From Pseudomonas marginalis (lineage in GTDB: Bacteria; Pseudomonadota; Gammaproteobacteria; Pseudomonadales; Pseudomonadaceae), in assembly GCF_024169655.1 (NCBI RefSeq), contig NZ_JALJWV010000001.1, positions 5,500,001 through 5,564,000 on the forward strand: a stretch of DNA of 64,000 bases, written 5' to 3'. A model generated the notes under the pieces. The model made no database searches. It was given only the letters and a program-made list of their open reading frames with translations, and was not told where the DNA came from. This document shows positions 8,417-16,335 of this stretch, in pieces (the first letter of the stretch is position 1; each line of letters begins with the position of its first letter). The position numbers were made by a program, and so were the translations under genes.

Positions 8417-8868
8417 AGCAAAACTCCTAGCAGTAAGTGAATACCACCGTCCTTTCGCGACTAAACGAGCAGAGGTGGCGGCTGTGCACAGGTTAGTCGA
8501 CCGGCCGCTAGGCACCGGCGCACCCGGAGGTGCCCTGCGCACAGCCACCATAAAGTGCAGATGAGAAGACACCTGTCTTTGGGATGGCGCGTGCGCCTAG
8601 CGAAGTCCGGGCGACTAAACCCGATCACTGAATTTGCAGTGACGGACCGCAGCCTAGTCACGGAATTTCGCTGGCGCAAGCGGCTGGGATTCTCTAGGAA
8701 ACGTCCTGCAAATGAAAGGGATCGATACTGCTGGCCGTTCAACCAATTGTCTCTTTTAAGTTGACAGTAAGACGCCTCCCAGCCGATTTATCCCCCGCGT
8801 CCCACCCATTAATCTGTGCCCATGTTGAACGCAACGCCCAACCCACTTAAACAAAAAAGGATTCAACC
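8417..8868. other. Gene-free region with inverted-repeat element
   Basis: Bases 8454-8625 hold related segments in opposite orientation. GTTTAGTCGCCCGGACTTCG then CTAGGCG on the minus strand (8618 downward) matches GTTAGTCGACCGG then GCTAGGC on the plus strand (from 8492). Inside lies GGTGGCGGCTGTGC (8474-8487), nearly complementary to GCGCACAGCCACC (8537-8549), and GTTTAGTCG occurs once more at 8459-8467 on the minus strand. Further on, ATCACTGAATTTGCAGTGAC (8624-8643) is a short hairpin. The remainder to the YcaC-like start shows nothing clear. The whole probably forms the leader of the small gene on the minus strand. Confidence 0.5.
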
Positions 8869-9504
8869 ATGAGCACGCCAACCTACAACCGCTTGAACAA
8901 AGACGACGCCGTAGTCCTGCTGGTCGACCACCAGACCGGCCTGATCTCCCTGGTGCAGGACTTTTCGCCCAACGAGTTCAAAAACAACGTGCTGGCCCTG
9001 GCGGACCTGGCCAAGTTCTTCAACCTGCCGACGATCCTCACCACCAGCTTCGAGCAAGGCCCCAACGGCCCGCTGGTGCCGGAGTTGAAGGCGATGTTCC
9101 CGGACGCGCCGTACATCGCCCGTCCTGGTCAGATCAACGCGTGGGACAACGAAGACTTCGTCAAAGCGATCAAGGCCACCGGGCGTAAGCAGATCATCAT
9201 TGCCGGTGTGGTGACGGATGTGTGCGTGGCGTTCCCGACGTTGTCGGCACTGGCGGAGGGGTTTGAGGTGTTTGTGGTGACGGATGCGTCGGGCACGTTC
9301 AATACCACGGTGCAGCAGGCGGCGTGGAGCCGGATGACGCAGGCCGGTGCGCAGTTGATGAACTGGTTTTCGGTGGCGTGTGAGTTGCAACGCGACTGGC
9401 GCAACGATATCGAAGGCCTGGGCAATCTGTTGTCCCAGCGTATTCCGAACTATCGCAACTTGATGAATGGTTATGCGGCGCTGACGGCGCAGCAGGCTCA
9501 GTAA
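8869..9504 (+). CDS. ycaC: YcaC-like isochorismatase-family hydrolase
   Basis: Cysteine hydrolase of 211 residues. Family landmarks are Asp20 in LLVDHQTG, a central lysine region, and the nucleophile Cys119 in AGVVTDVCVAF. The close match of the overall pattern to E. coli YcaC, an octameric enzyme of unknown physiological substrate, is the reason for the symbol. It is preceded by an AAAAAAGGA ribosome-binding site and stands alone, convergent with the leo operon. Substrate unknown. Confidence 0.88.
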   Translation: MSTPTYNRLNKDDAVVLLVDHQTGLISLVQDFSPNEFKNNVLALADLAKFFNLPTILTTSFEQGPNGPLVPELKAMFPDAPYIARPGQINAWDNEDFVKAIKATGRKQIIIAGVVTDVCVAFPTLSALAEGFEVFVVTDASGTFNTTVQQAAWSRMTQAGAQLMNWFSVACELQRDWRNDIEGLGNLLSQRIPNYRNLMNGYAALTAQQAQ

Positions 9505-9521
9505 GGCCGCCTGTCAGGACA

Positions 9522-9548
9522 AGCCTGACCAGCACCGCTGGCCAGGCT
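9522..9548. terminator. Hairpin between convergent genes
   Basis: AGCCTGACCAG (9522-9532) and CTGGCCAGGCT (9538-9548) pair with one mismatch, or a G-U pair on the minus-strand transcript. No clear T-run follows on either strand, so it is a weak terminator at best. Confidence 0.35.
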
Positions 9549-9555
9549 CATGTCG

Positions 9556-11301
9556 TCAAATCACCCGATACTCCCCTTCAATCACCTCACTTGAACCAAA
9601 CGCTTGGCTCAGGTGCGTTTCCACCTCTGTCAGTTGCGCTTGACGTTTGCGCAAATGCTCGAGGTTGCCTTCTTGTTCCACTAGAATCTTCTCGAACCCC
9701 TTGATTTGCGGTGCAAAGATTTCCATCACCTTGTCGTGGTCTTTGAGCAGTTTCATGGGCTCAGCGAAGTGGCTCTTGACCACTTCGGCAAGGTCATTCT
9801 GCAGTTGTTTGAGTTCGGTTTCCGCGCGCTGCTGCTGGGCAACGCTGATGACGTCGGTCAGTACCTGGATGCCCGCGCCGATGGGCCCCGCCCAGCGGCT
9901 GATGTTGGCGGCCAGTTTAGTGGCTTCCCAGGGTTTGAACTTGTAGACATATCCGGTGAGGTTCTTGAGGGTTTCACGGGCAAGGAACACGCCGTTCTTA
10001 ATGCTTTCGACTGGGATCTTCGAGACAGCACTCAACGCCCTGCTAGAGGCAGATAAGGCCGATGCAGTGATGCTGTCGGCAAAGTCCGACGAGCAGTCCA
10101 ACTGATGTTCGATGCTGGCACTGATGCCATTCATGATGGTCGAGGACTGGTTGAATGCAGTGCTGAACAGGAAGTCGATGCGGAATCGCAACTTCTCTCC
10201 GATGTCGTTCTTGGTGAAACCGATTTCCGCTTCAAGAAAGGCATGCACCTGATCACGCGGCAAGGTGCGAATGCTGTTGAGCAGATCTTTTTCCAGGTTA
10301 CTGAGCTCCTGGTAAAGATTACCGACGGTGGCCAGGACTTTGCGTTTGCCTTCGTCAATATCTTCCTGAATACGTGCCGAGTCACGACGCTGGTTGGCAG
10401 CAAGAAGTTCGAACCTGATCAGCTCATCCTTGGCGACACTAATTTTTTTGCCCAGCACATCACGGACCACATCGATTCCGGTTTTCTTGATCAGGGTTTC
10501 ACGCCCGCTGCCGTCAAGAACGTGTTGGGTCACTCGTTTGAGCTCGTCGATCCGCGAACGCTGGTCATACAGATCCTTTTGTTCCAGCCAAAACTCCAGC
10601 CCACGACTGTTGGGGTTGGACGCGACGCAGACCACGTTGACAGCTTTGCGCTCGGCGGGTGTCAGGTCAACAAAACGCTGTAGTTTGTCGAGTAGGTTGG
10701 TCTTCTTGATGGTGCTTTGCTGCTGAAATTCTTCAGCGTCGCGCAGGTCGGCCACTTCATCCATCTTATTAATGATGAAGATCGTCGAGCTCAATTTATT
10801 GAGGTCACGCAATACCCAGCGGACGATGTCCTGGTGGCTTTCCTTGAGTGGGTTCGTCGCATCGACCACGTAGAAAATCAGATGTGCTTCGGAGATGTAG
10901 TTCTTGGTGATATCGCCGTACTGGATCAGAGCACCGTTTTCCGCGGTTTTTTCCTTGTCACCAAAAAGACCGGGGGTATCGACGATTTCGCAGCGGTCTT
11001 GCAGGTTTTCGGGCCGGTAGATCGCCAGCGCGTCCGAAGACTCGTTTGTGTCGATCTTCATGTCCTTCATCACCTGGCCCAACCAGCCGGCAACTACACT
11101 GGTCTTGCCATCGGAGAACGCGCCCAGCAGGGCGATGCGCAGCGTATCGGCCTGGACATCACCAATGGCTTTTTTGATCTTGTCGATATCCTGGGCCACG
11201 TCCAACCCCAGTTTTTCCAGCTCACCTACCAGGTTTTGGAGGTTGTCGAGCGAGTGAATCACCTCGGTCTTGCTGGCGTTGAACTGCTTAAATTGTTCCA
11301 T
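9556..11301 (-). CDS. leoA: Dynamin-like GTPase LeoA
   Basis: Protein of 581 residues with a full GTPase domain: P-loop GAFSDGKTS at 60-68, DTPG at 108-111, and NKMD at 178-181. Long helical regions follow, as in bacterial dynamin-like proteins. A Gly/Ala/Ile-rich stretch near residue 460-480 (AANISRWAGPIGAGIQVLTD) could be a membrane-contacting tip. The pattern corresponds to the LeoA/HP0731-type family; LeoA of enterotoxigenic E. coli is a structurally proven dynamin relative linked to vesicle-associated secretion. Its start overlaps the end of leoB by 14 bases, so the two are translationally linked. It is last in the leoC-leoB-leoA order, as in ETEC. Confidence 0.88.
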   Translation of the reverse strand: MEQFKQFNASKTEVIHSLDNLQNLVGELEKLGLDVAQDIDKIKKAIGDVQADTLRIALLGAFSDGKTSVVAGWLGQVMKDMKIDTNESSDALAIYRPENLQDRCEIVDTPGLFGDKEKTAENGALIQYGDITKNYISEAHLIFYVVDATNPLKESHQDIVRWVLRDLNKLSSTIFIINKMDEVADLRDAEEFQQQSTIKKTNLLDKLQRFVDLTPAERKAVNVVCVASNPNSRGLEFWLEQKDLYDQRSRIDELKRVTQHVLDGSGRETLIKKTGIDVVRDVLGKKISVAKDELIRFELLAANQRRDSARIQEDIDEGKRKVLATVGNLYQELSNLEKDLLNSIRTLPRDQVHAFLEAEIGFTKNDIGEKLRFRIDFLFSTAFNQSSTIMNGISASIEHQLDCSSDFADSITASALSASSRALSAVSKIPVESIKNGVFLARETLKNLTGYVYKFKPWEATKLAANISRWAGPIGAGIQVLTDVISVAQQQRAETELKQLQNDLAEVVKSHFAEPMKLLKDHDKVMEIFAPQIKGFEKILVEQEGNLEHLRKRQAQLTEVETHLSQAFGSSEVIEGEYRVI

Positions 11302-12922
11302 GGGGCTTAGCTTCCACTTGATTTTTCAACGCCTGGATAGAGGCAATTTTTTCGTCGAACAAGGCGCCGACGTCAGCCATTTTGCGGCGCTCATCATCCA
11401 GCGGGCTCAGGGTTGAGCCTTCAATCTGGGTCTTGATTTGCGCCAGCATGGCCTGGGTATCCTGTTCGAACGTCTTTTCGCTCGCAACGCGTTCTTTCTT
11501 GATGGCTTCAGTGATATTGGCTTGTGCTTCGGCGATCTTCTTGTTGCGTCCGCCGAAGAGGTAACTCAACCCTGCGGCAAGGATTCCGACGACACCGCCG
11601 ATCACGGCGCCAATGATGTTACCCACCCCAGGGAAGAAGAACGTACCGATCGTGAAACCACTCGCGGCATACCCTCCGATACTCAGTAGGAAACCGCCGA
11701 AGTCGGAAAAGTTGAAGTCGATTGCATCCATCGCGCTGGATAGCGAAATTGAACCACTGGCCGCGGTGTTCAAGCGTTGTTGAAAACTAACCCGCTCCGC
11801 GTTCTCTTGCAGACGCTTGAGTGCCCGCTCAATACTTTGTGACAGTTGCTGCAGAACCTCTTCCTGGCTCTCTTCCAGACGTTTGGCAAGTTGTTCTTGG
11901 CCCGCACTGACGTGTACCTGGATCACCCGCTCTACTTCATCCTTATCACTGAAGTGCTCTTCGACCGCTGCACGTGCGGCACTACTCAGGTCATTGAAAA
12001 AAATACCGAGGGCATTGCTGCGGCGTTTGGTGAAGCTGGTTTTCAGCTCTTCAAAACTGAGCCGAATGGATTTCTGACACTCTAGGATTTCCGCACCGAT
12101 CTTGTCGGAAAATGCCTGGTGCTCATCCCGTTGTTTCTTCAGATCATTCACGGTGTCTTGCAGCAAACGCAGGACTTTACGCTTGTTGCTTTCAACGATA
12201 TCAACCTCAAAGTTGGCGCATGCTTGGCCAATGACTTCGTGCAACTGGTCCAACTGGCTGAAACTGCGCATAGCTTGGCGGCTGGAGAAGTCCTGCTGAT
12301 AGGCTCGTTGCGACTTCAGCAGGTCAGTACGGCTGGGGTGGATACTGCTCAGGCCGCGCTCATCGAATGCTACGCCGGTCAGGCCGAGCAACCCTTGCAG
12401 ACTCTGGCAACCACTGACCAATTCGGCGCCGAGAATGTCTTCGAGCACCTCGCGGGTCTGCTGGCGGGTTGCGAGTGCGTCCTTGTGGGTACGCTCCAGC
12501 GACTCGCGATCAGTGTCGAACTCATAGGAGTCCGCCTTGCCGCGCAGGTTGCAGATGGCGTAAACCTTGGCGTCACGATTGAGGTAGTGTTTGATCTTTT
12601 GGGCCGTCTCGGCCTCCGGTTTCTTGTTGGTACCGTTGACGTAAAACACCAGGTGGGCCTTGGCGATAGCCGCCTGGACCATCTTTTCATACTTGCTTTC
12701 GTTACCCTCGATACCGGGAACGTCAATCAGGTGGAAGCTCTTGCCCTGATGGTTGAACTCGTAGATCACATTATCCTGGGTGAAATCCGCACGACCAGTC
12801 CCGACGATTTCACCGTCGATCTGTTCGGCACAGCGCTGCAGGCGCTCCAGTTCTTTCTGCTGTTTCAGCAGGGTCGGCAGCCTGTCGCTGACCAACTCGC
12901 TCAAGGAATGTTGTTCGCGCAT
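11288..12922 (-). CDS. leoB: Dynamin-like protein LeoB (GTPase half without P-loop)
   Basis: Protein of 544 residues that starts inside a GTPase fold. No GxxxxGK(S/T) motif is present. It has a candidate switch threonine in DFTQDN (T48), the DxPG motif DVPG at 67-70, and a strand followed by CNLRGKAD (about 124-131), which stands where NKxD is expected but is altered. Helical/coiled-coil segments run from about 210 to 395, then a strongly hydrophobic hairpin at about 408-458 (GGFLLSIGGYAASG, IIGAVIGGVVGILAAGLSYLF) and a charged helical C-terminus. The missing P-loop is supplied by the upstream gene leoC. Such a pair is described for ETEC, where LeoB and LeoC are proposed to make one dynamin-like protein. 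Confidence 0.85.
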   Translation of the reverse strand: MREQHSLSELVSDRLPTLLKQQKELERLQRCAEQIDGEIVGTGRADFTQDNVIYEFNHQGKSFHLIDVPGIEGNESKYEKMVQAAIAKAHLVFYVNGTNKKPEAETAQKIKHYLNRDAKVYAICNLRGKADSYEFDTDRESLERTHKDALATRQQTREVLEDILGAELVSGCQSLQGLLGLTGVAFDERGLSSIHPSRTDLLKSQRAYQQDFSSRQAMRSFSQLDQLHEVIGQACANFEVDIVESNKRKVLRLLQDTVNDLKKQRDEHQAFSDKIGAEILECQKSIRLSFEELKTSFTKRRSNALGIFFNDLSSAARAAVEEHFSDKDEVERVIQVHVSAGQEQLAKRLEESQEEVLQQLSQSIERALKRLQENAERVSFQQRLNTAASGSISLSSAMDAIDFNFSDFGGFLLSIGGYAASGFTIGTFFFPGVGNIIGAVIGGVVGILAAGLSYLFGGRNKKIAEAQANITEAIKKERVASEKTFEQDTQAMLAQIKTQIEGSTLSPLDDERRKMADVGALFDEKIASIQALKNQVEAKPHGTI

Positions 12923-12979
12923 GGTGGTGTCCGGGAGTCGACGAATGAGAAATAAGTGCCGGGCAAAAAGACGCCGACC

Positions 12980-13855
12980 TTAAAGCAATTGGGCGTAACC
13001 CAAGACTCCCGCGATGACACCGAACGCCAAACCCACGGCCAGACCGATCACCAGCTTCACTGTTGCACGCCGCTCTGAAGCAACGCGTGCTACCTCAGCC
13101 TGGCGCTGAGTTTCGAGCAATTGCGATTGGCTGGCTTGCAACTGAGCACTTTGCTCCGTCAGTTGCTGCTGACTGCGCTGGCAGTCGCTGCGTGCGCCTT
13201 GTAACTGCTGGCCAACCTGTTGCAGTTCACCCTGGGCCTGGCCCAGCATGCTCTGGCTTTCACTCAGGCGCGTTTCGGTGCCTTGCAGCGCTTGGCGCGT
13301 GTTATCCAAATCGCTCTGGGTATGATTAAGCCGCTCTTTGCAGAAGGTGTAATCCTGCTGGGTATGCTCGAGTTGCTGGCGGGTGCTTAACAGGTCGCGC
13401 TGGGTCTGGTTGACTAGGGCGCCAATGTCGTCCCCCAGCGCGGCAACGTCTTCGCAGAAGCTGACATAACGCGTACTGAGTTCATCAATAAGCGCGTCGC
13501 TTTTCTCCGAGAACACCGCCTGGATATCACTGACGGTGGCCTGGTTTCTTTTGATCAGCGCCTGGCGTTTCTTTTCTTCAAACAGAATGCGCAGGCTTTC
13601 AATGATCGTGCTTTTCCCAGCGTTTGTTTCGCCGAAGAAGGCGATGGTGAAGTTGTCCCACTCGGCATGTTTCTCGAGATAGGTAATCTCGGAGTCGAAC
13701 CGCAACTTCATTTCGCCGAGCTTTTCTTTAACGCTGGCGAGGTGGGCATTGCCCTTGTCGTTACTGACATCAAGCCTGGAAACGTCTTCCAGTGCAGTGG
13801 CGATATCACTCGCCACACGCGCATACAGCTTGGAGAAATCCTGAGCCTTACTCAT
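12980..13855 (-). CDS. leoC: Dynamin-like partner LeoC (P-loop plus coiled coil)
   Basis: Protein of 291 residues with a textbook P-loop, GETNAGKST, at 75-83 after an N-terminal helical region, but no DxPG or NKxD motif. From about residue 100 to 262 it is a long Gln/Ser/Leu-rich coiled coil, and it ends in a single membrane helix (about 267-288). It is first in the operon; 57 bases separate it from leoB, too many for a simple frameshift. A good AAGGGA ribosome-binding site precedes the ATG. On the minus strand a TTGACA lies upstream (13925-13930), but its -10 partner is poor. The GTP-binding loop and the remaining catalytic motifs thus lie on two polypeptides. Confidence 0.85.
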   Translation of the reverse strand: MSKAQDFSKLYARVASDIATALEDVSRLDVSNDKGNAHLASVKEKLGEMKLRFDSEITYLEKHAEWDNFTIAFFGETNAGKSTIIESLRILFEEKKRQALIKRNQATVSDIQAVFSEKSDALIDELSTRYVSFCEDVAALGDDIGALVNQTQRDLLSTRQQLEHTQQDYTFCKERLNHTQSDLDNTRQALQGTETRLSESQSMLGQAQGELQQVGQQLQGARSDCQRSQQQLTEQSAQLQASQSQLLETQRQAEVARVASERRATVKLVIGLAVGLAFGVIAGVLGYAQLL

Positions 13856-13989
13856 ATCGTCCCTTAATAATGTATCCAGGTGTACTACGCTTCAGGCGGC
13901 TAAATTGCATTTTGCCATCATCGGTGTCAAGTTGATCGGCAGTGCACTGCAAGATCCAATTGGCGGCGGTCCGGCTAAGACGTTCCCCC

Positions 13990-14247
13990 CTACTCTCCCT
14001 GCGCAATCACCCCCTGCAAAATCCCCACCTTCCTCTGCAACTGCTTGATATGCGCCTTCTCAGCGCGCAGCGCAGAACGCAGCTCCCGGTTCTCAGCCTC
14101 CCAGATCCGCCCCCAGCGTGCGTCTCTGCGGCAGGTAAGCGCCATTTTCCAGAGTTCACGCAGCCGCAAGTATTGCAGCAGGAGGACCAGCAAGATGCTC
14201 CCCAGCACTACCAGCGCCCCTGTCGAGACTGCTTCTGCCATAGTCAT
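13990..14247 (-). CDS. Small membrane-anchored coiled-coil protein
   Basis: Protein of 85 residues: one N-terminal membrane helix (about residues 8-26, GALVVLGSILLVLLLQYLRL) and a basic, heptad-like C-terminal helix (AENRELRSALRAEKAHIKQL). The start at 14247 follows AAGGAAG at good spacing; a second ATG two codons later is possible. It lies 134 bases upstream of leoC on the same strand and is divergent from the WYL regulator. I do not recognise a family. Position suggests it belongs to the same regulated unit as the dynamin genes, perhaps as a membrane anchor, but this is inference. Confidence 0.65.
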   Translation of the reverse strand: MTMAEAVSTGALVVLGSILLVLLLQYLRLRELWKMALTCRRDARWGRIWEAENRELRSALRAEKAHIKQLQRKVGILQGVIAQGE

Positions 14248-14315
14248 GTGTACTTCCTTGGGTGTGTTCGATTTGTTTAAACGACAGCCACACGATATGT
14301 AGTGATAGACGACAG

Positions 14316-14330
14316 GTCTAGAATGTAGAC
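14316..14330. promoter_or_regulatory. Candidate operator of the WYL regulator
   Basis: GTCTA-GAATG-TAGAC is a perfect 5-base inverted repeat within the 119-base divergent region between the small membrane gene and the WYL regulator. BrxR/CapW-type repressors bind short palindromes in their own promoter regions, so this is the best candidate site. Confidence 0.4.
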
Positions 14331-14366
14331 TTATACAGGTAAAGTATTCGCGCACATGGAGAGGGT

Positions 14367-15239
14367 ATGAAACGCAAGCAATCCATCGAACAGGTTCGCT
14401 GGGACCTGGCACTTCGCTATCGTTTGATCGAAACCGTCGTCTGGTGGGAGGGCCGGCTGACCACGGGCCACTTGATCCAGAGCTTTGGTATCAGCCGTCA
14501 GCAGGCGTCCAAAGACATCAATACGTACATCACCGAACATGCGCCTAAAAACCTTACATATGACAAAAAAATAAAGGGCTATGTGCCAAGCAAAACGTTC
14601 AAGCCGCTGTTCATCGACGACAGCGCGAGCGCCTATTTGCACCTGCTTTATCAAAACCACGAGCGCGCGCCCCACATTGATGGCTTGGCGTTGGCCTATG
14701 CGCATACCAAGGTTCTGGATGTTCCGGATCGGCCCATCCGCCCGGAAATTCTGCGCCCTCTGTTAAAGGCTTGCCGCGATGGCCTGCGCCTGGAGACCGA
14801 GTATGTGTCGCTGAATTCGCCCCAGGTCGATATCCGCCTGATCGCACCACACACCCTGGTCTACACCGGCATGCGCTGGCACGTGCGCGCGTACTGTGAG
14901 AAGAATCGAGAGTACCGGGACTTTGTGTTGAGCCGGCTGCGGGGCGAGCCTGGTTTGCTGGACGGATCAGAGAACACCCAGGCGCTGGACGATGACTGGA
15001 ACACCGAAATACCCGTGATCATCGCGCCTGACGGGCGGTTGAGCGCGGCACAAAAGGCGATCATCGAAACCGACTTTGGCATGGTTGACGGCCAGCTCGT
15101 TGTGCCCAGCCGCAGGGCGCTGGTGAAGTATGTCCTGCAGCGTTATCAGATTGATGCACGCAACCTGGACCCGAACCCTGAAGCGCAACAGATTGTGGTC
15201 ACGAACCTCAAGGACTTGAGACCGTGGCTCTATGACTAA
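14367..15239 (+). CDS. WYL-domain regulator, BrxR/CapW type
   Basis: Protein of 290 residues. The N-terminal winged helix (about 10-60; RYRLIETVVWWEGRLTTGHL, then FGISRQQASKDINTY) is followed by a WYL domain (about 120-200) with the RWHVRAYC signature, and a C-terminal WCX-like domain ending in LKDLRPWLYD. This order matches the BrxR/CapW repressors that control BREX, CBASS and other anti-phage operons and are thought to respond to nucleic-acid ligands. A GGAG at 14358-14361 supports the start. It is divergent from the small membrane gene and leoCBA, the arrangement expected for control of the module. Confidence 0.82.
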   Translation: MKRKQSIEQVRWDLALRYRLIETVVWWEGRLTTGHLIQSFGISRQQASKDINTYITEHAPKNLTYDKKIKGYVPSKTFKPLFIDDSASAYLHLLYQNHERAPHIDGLALAYAHTKVLDVPDRPIRPEILRPLLKACRDGLRLETEYVSLNSPQVDIRLIAPHTLVYTGMRWHVRAYCEKNREYRDFVLSRLRGEPGLLDGSENTQALDDDWNTEIPVIIAPDGRLSAAQKAIIETDFGMVDGQLVVPSRRALVKYVLQRYQIDARNLDPNPEAQQIVVTNLKDLRPWLYD

Positions 15240-15319
15240 CGGATGCTGCAGCGCCGCCGCTTGACTCTCCCCTATACGGCAGCCCCTACTCTGCAGGCCC
15301 CTTTTCAGGACTCGCCCCC

Positions 15320-15964
15320 ATGGCTCAGCGCATTCTGGTCATCCTCGGTCACCCCTGCGGTTCCAGCTTCTGTTCGGCGCTGGCAGACACCTACATCCAA
15401 TCGGCAACAAACGCTGACCATGAAGTACGCGTCCTACGGCTGGGCGCGCTGGCTTTCGACCCTGTCCTGCATAACGGCTACAACGACATTCAAGCCCTGG
15501 AGCCCGATTTGCTCGGCGCCCGGGAAGATATCCTTTGGGCCAGCCATTTGGCGTTTGTCTTCCCGATTTGGTGGGGTGGTATTCCGGCCTTGATGAAGGG
15601 CTTCATAGATAGAGTTTTCCTACCCGGCTTTGCCTTCAAGTACCGTGCAGGCAAGGCATTTCCTGACAAACTATTGCATGGCCGAACCGCGCATTTACTG
15701 GTGACCATGGACACGCCGCCGTGGTATTACCGCTGGTTCTACCGCATGCCGGGCATCCATCAGATGCGTAAGACGACACTGGAGTTTTGCGGCATCACGG
15801 TGACCAAGACCTTGTTGCTCGGCCCGGTGTTGGGCTCCACGTCCGCGCAGCGCAATCGCTGGCTGACGCGGGCCGGCGGATTATTTGAAAAAGGGCGTTT
15901 TCATGTTCATCGGCAAAGCCGCGCAACTGTCGGGCACGACCATCAAGGCGATTCGTCACTATGA
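15320..15964 (+). CDS. NAD(P)H-dependent quinone reductase-like flavoprotein
   Basis: Flavodoxin-fold protein of 214 residues. The N-terminal RILVILGHP strand, FVFPIWWGGIPALMKGFIDRVFLPGFAF in the middle (FMN contact and dimer region) and the LEFCGI block are typical of the NQO/YwrO/MdaB-type group that reduces quinones with NAD(P)H. The last 20 or so residues (after LFEKG) look unrelated to the family and are read through the start of the MerR gene, overlapping it by 62 bases. The ancestral stop may have been lost by a small change. The downstream MerR regulator probably controls it. Confidence 0.82.
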   Translation: MAQRILVILGHPCGSSFCSALADTYIQSATNADHEVRVLRLGALAFDPVLHNGYNDIQALEPDLLGAREDILWASHLAFVFPIWWGGIPALMKGFIDRVFLPGFAFKYRAGKAFPDKLLHGRTAHLLVTMDTPPWYYRWFYRMPGIHQMRKTTLEFCGITVTKTLLLGPVLGSTSAQRNRWLTRAGGLFEKGRFHVHRQSRATVGHDHQGDSSL

Positions 15965-16274
15965 GGCGATCGGCCTGCTGCCCACCCCGCAGAGAGAGGG
16001 ACGGTATCGGGTCTATTCGACGCAGAGTGTCGAGCGGCTGATGGTGATCAAATGTGCTCAGCAGTTGGGTTTCAAACTCAAGGAGCTGCAGGCCATTTTG
16101 CAGGGGCACCAGGGCGACGCGCTGCCCTGGGAGCGTGCGAGCCAGGCGATTGCTCGCAAGCAAGAGGAGCTGGCGCGGCAGATGGCGGCACTGCAGAAGA
16201 TGCAGGCGGGGCTGGCCGAGTTTGACGCAATGCTTAAACATTCAAACGACAATTGCACAATAAATACAAATTAG
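15903..16274 (+). CDS. MerR-family transcriptional regulator
   Basis: Protein of 123 residues: MerR winged helix at the N-terminus (FIGKAAQLSGTTIKAIRHYE, then RYRVYS), followed by a dimerisation helix. No cysteine pattern for metal sensing is seen, so a small organic or redox signal is more likely. ATG at 15903 with AAAAAGGG upstream is preferred to TTG at 15885. It begins inside the quinone-reductase gene, indicating that both are made from one transcript. In this family such regulators often control the adjacent oxidoreductase. Confidence 0.85.
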   Translation: MFIGKAAQLSGTTIKAIRHYEAIGLLPTPQREGRYRVYSTQSVERLMVIKCAQQLGFKLKELQAILQGHQGDALPWERASQAIARKQEELARQMAALQKMQAGLAEFDAMLKHSNDNCTINTN

Positions 16275-16335
16275 ACAAACAATATAAATCAGGCTAGTGT
16301 CGCGCTTTCGCCCCGCTGATCGTCAGGAACGCGCC

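Noticed and set aside
8461..8742. 93-codon frame across the inverted-repeat element
   Set aside because: Reads through paired repeats; composition (Arg, Cys, Ser-rich) and lack of a ribosome-binding site suggest non-coding DNA.
12923..12979. leoC and leoB as one gene broken by a frameshift
   Set aside because: LeoC ends in a complete membrane helix, a 57-base gap follows, and the same two-gene split is described in ETEC, so separate genes are more likely.
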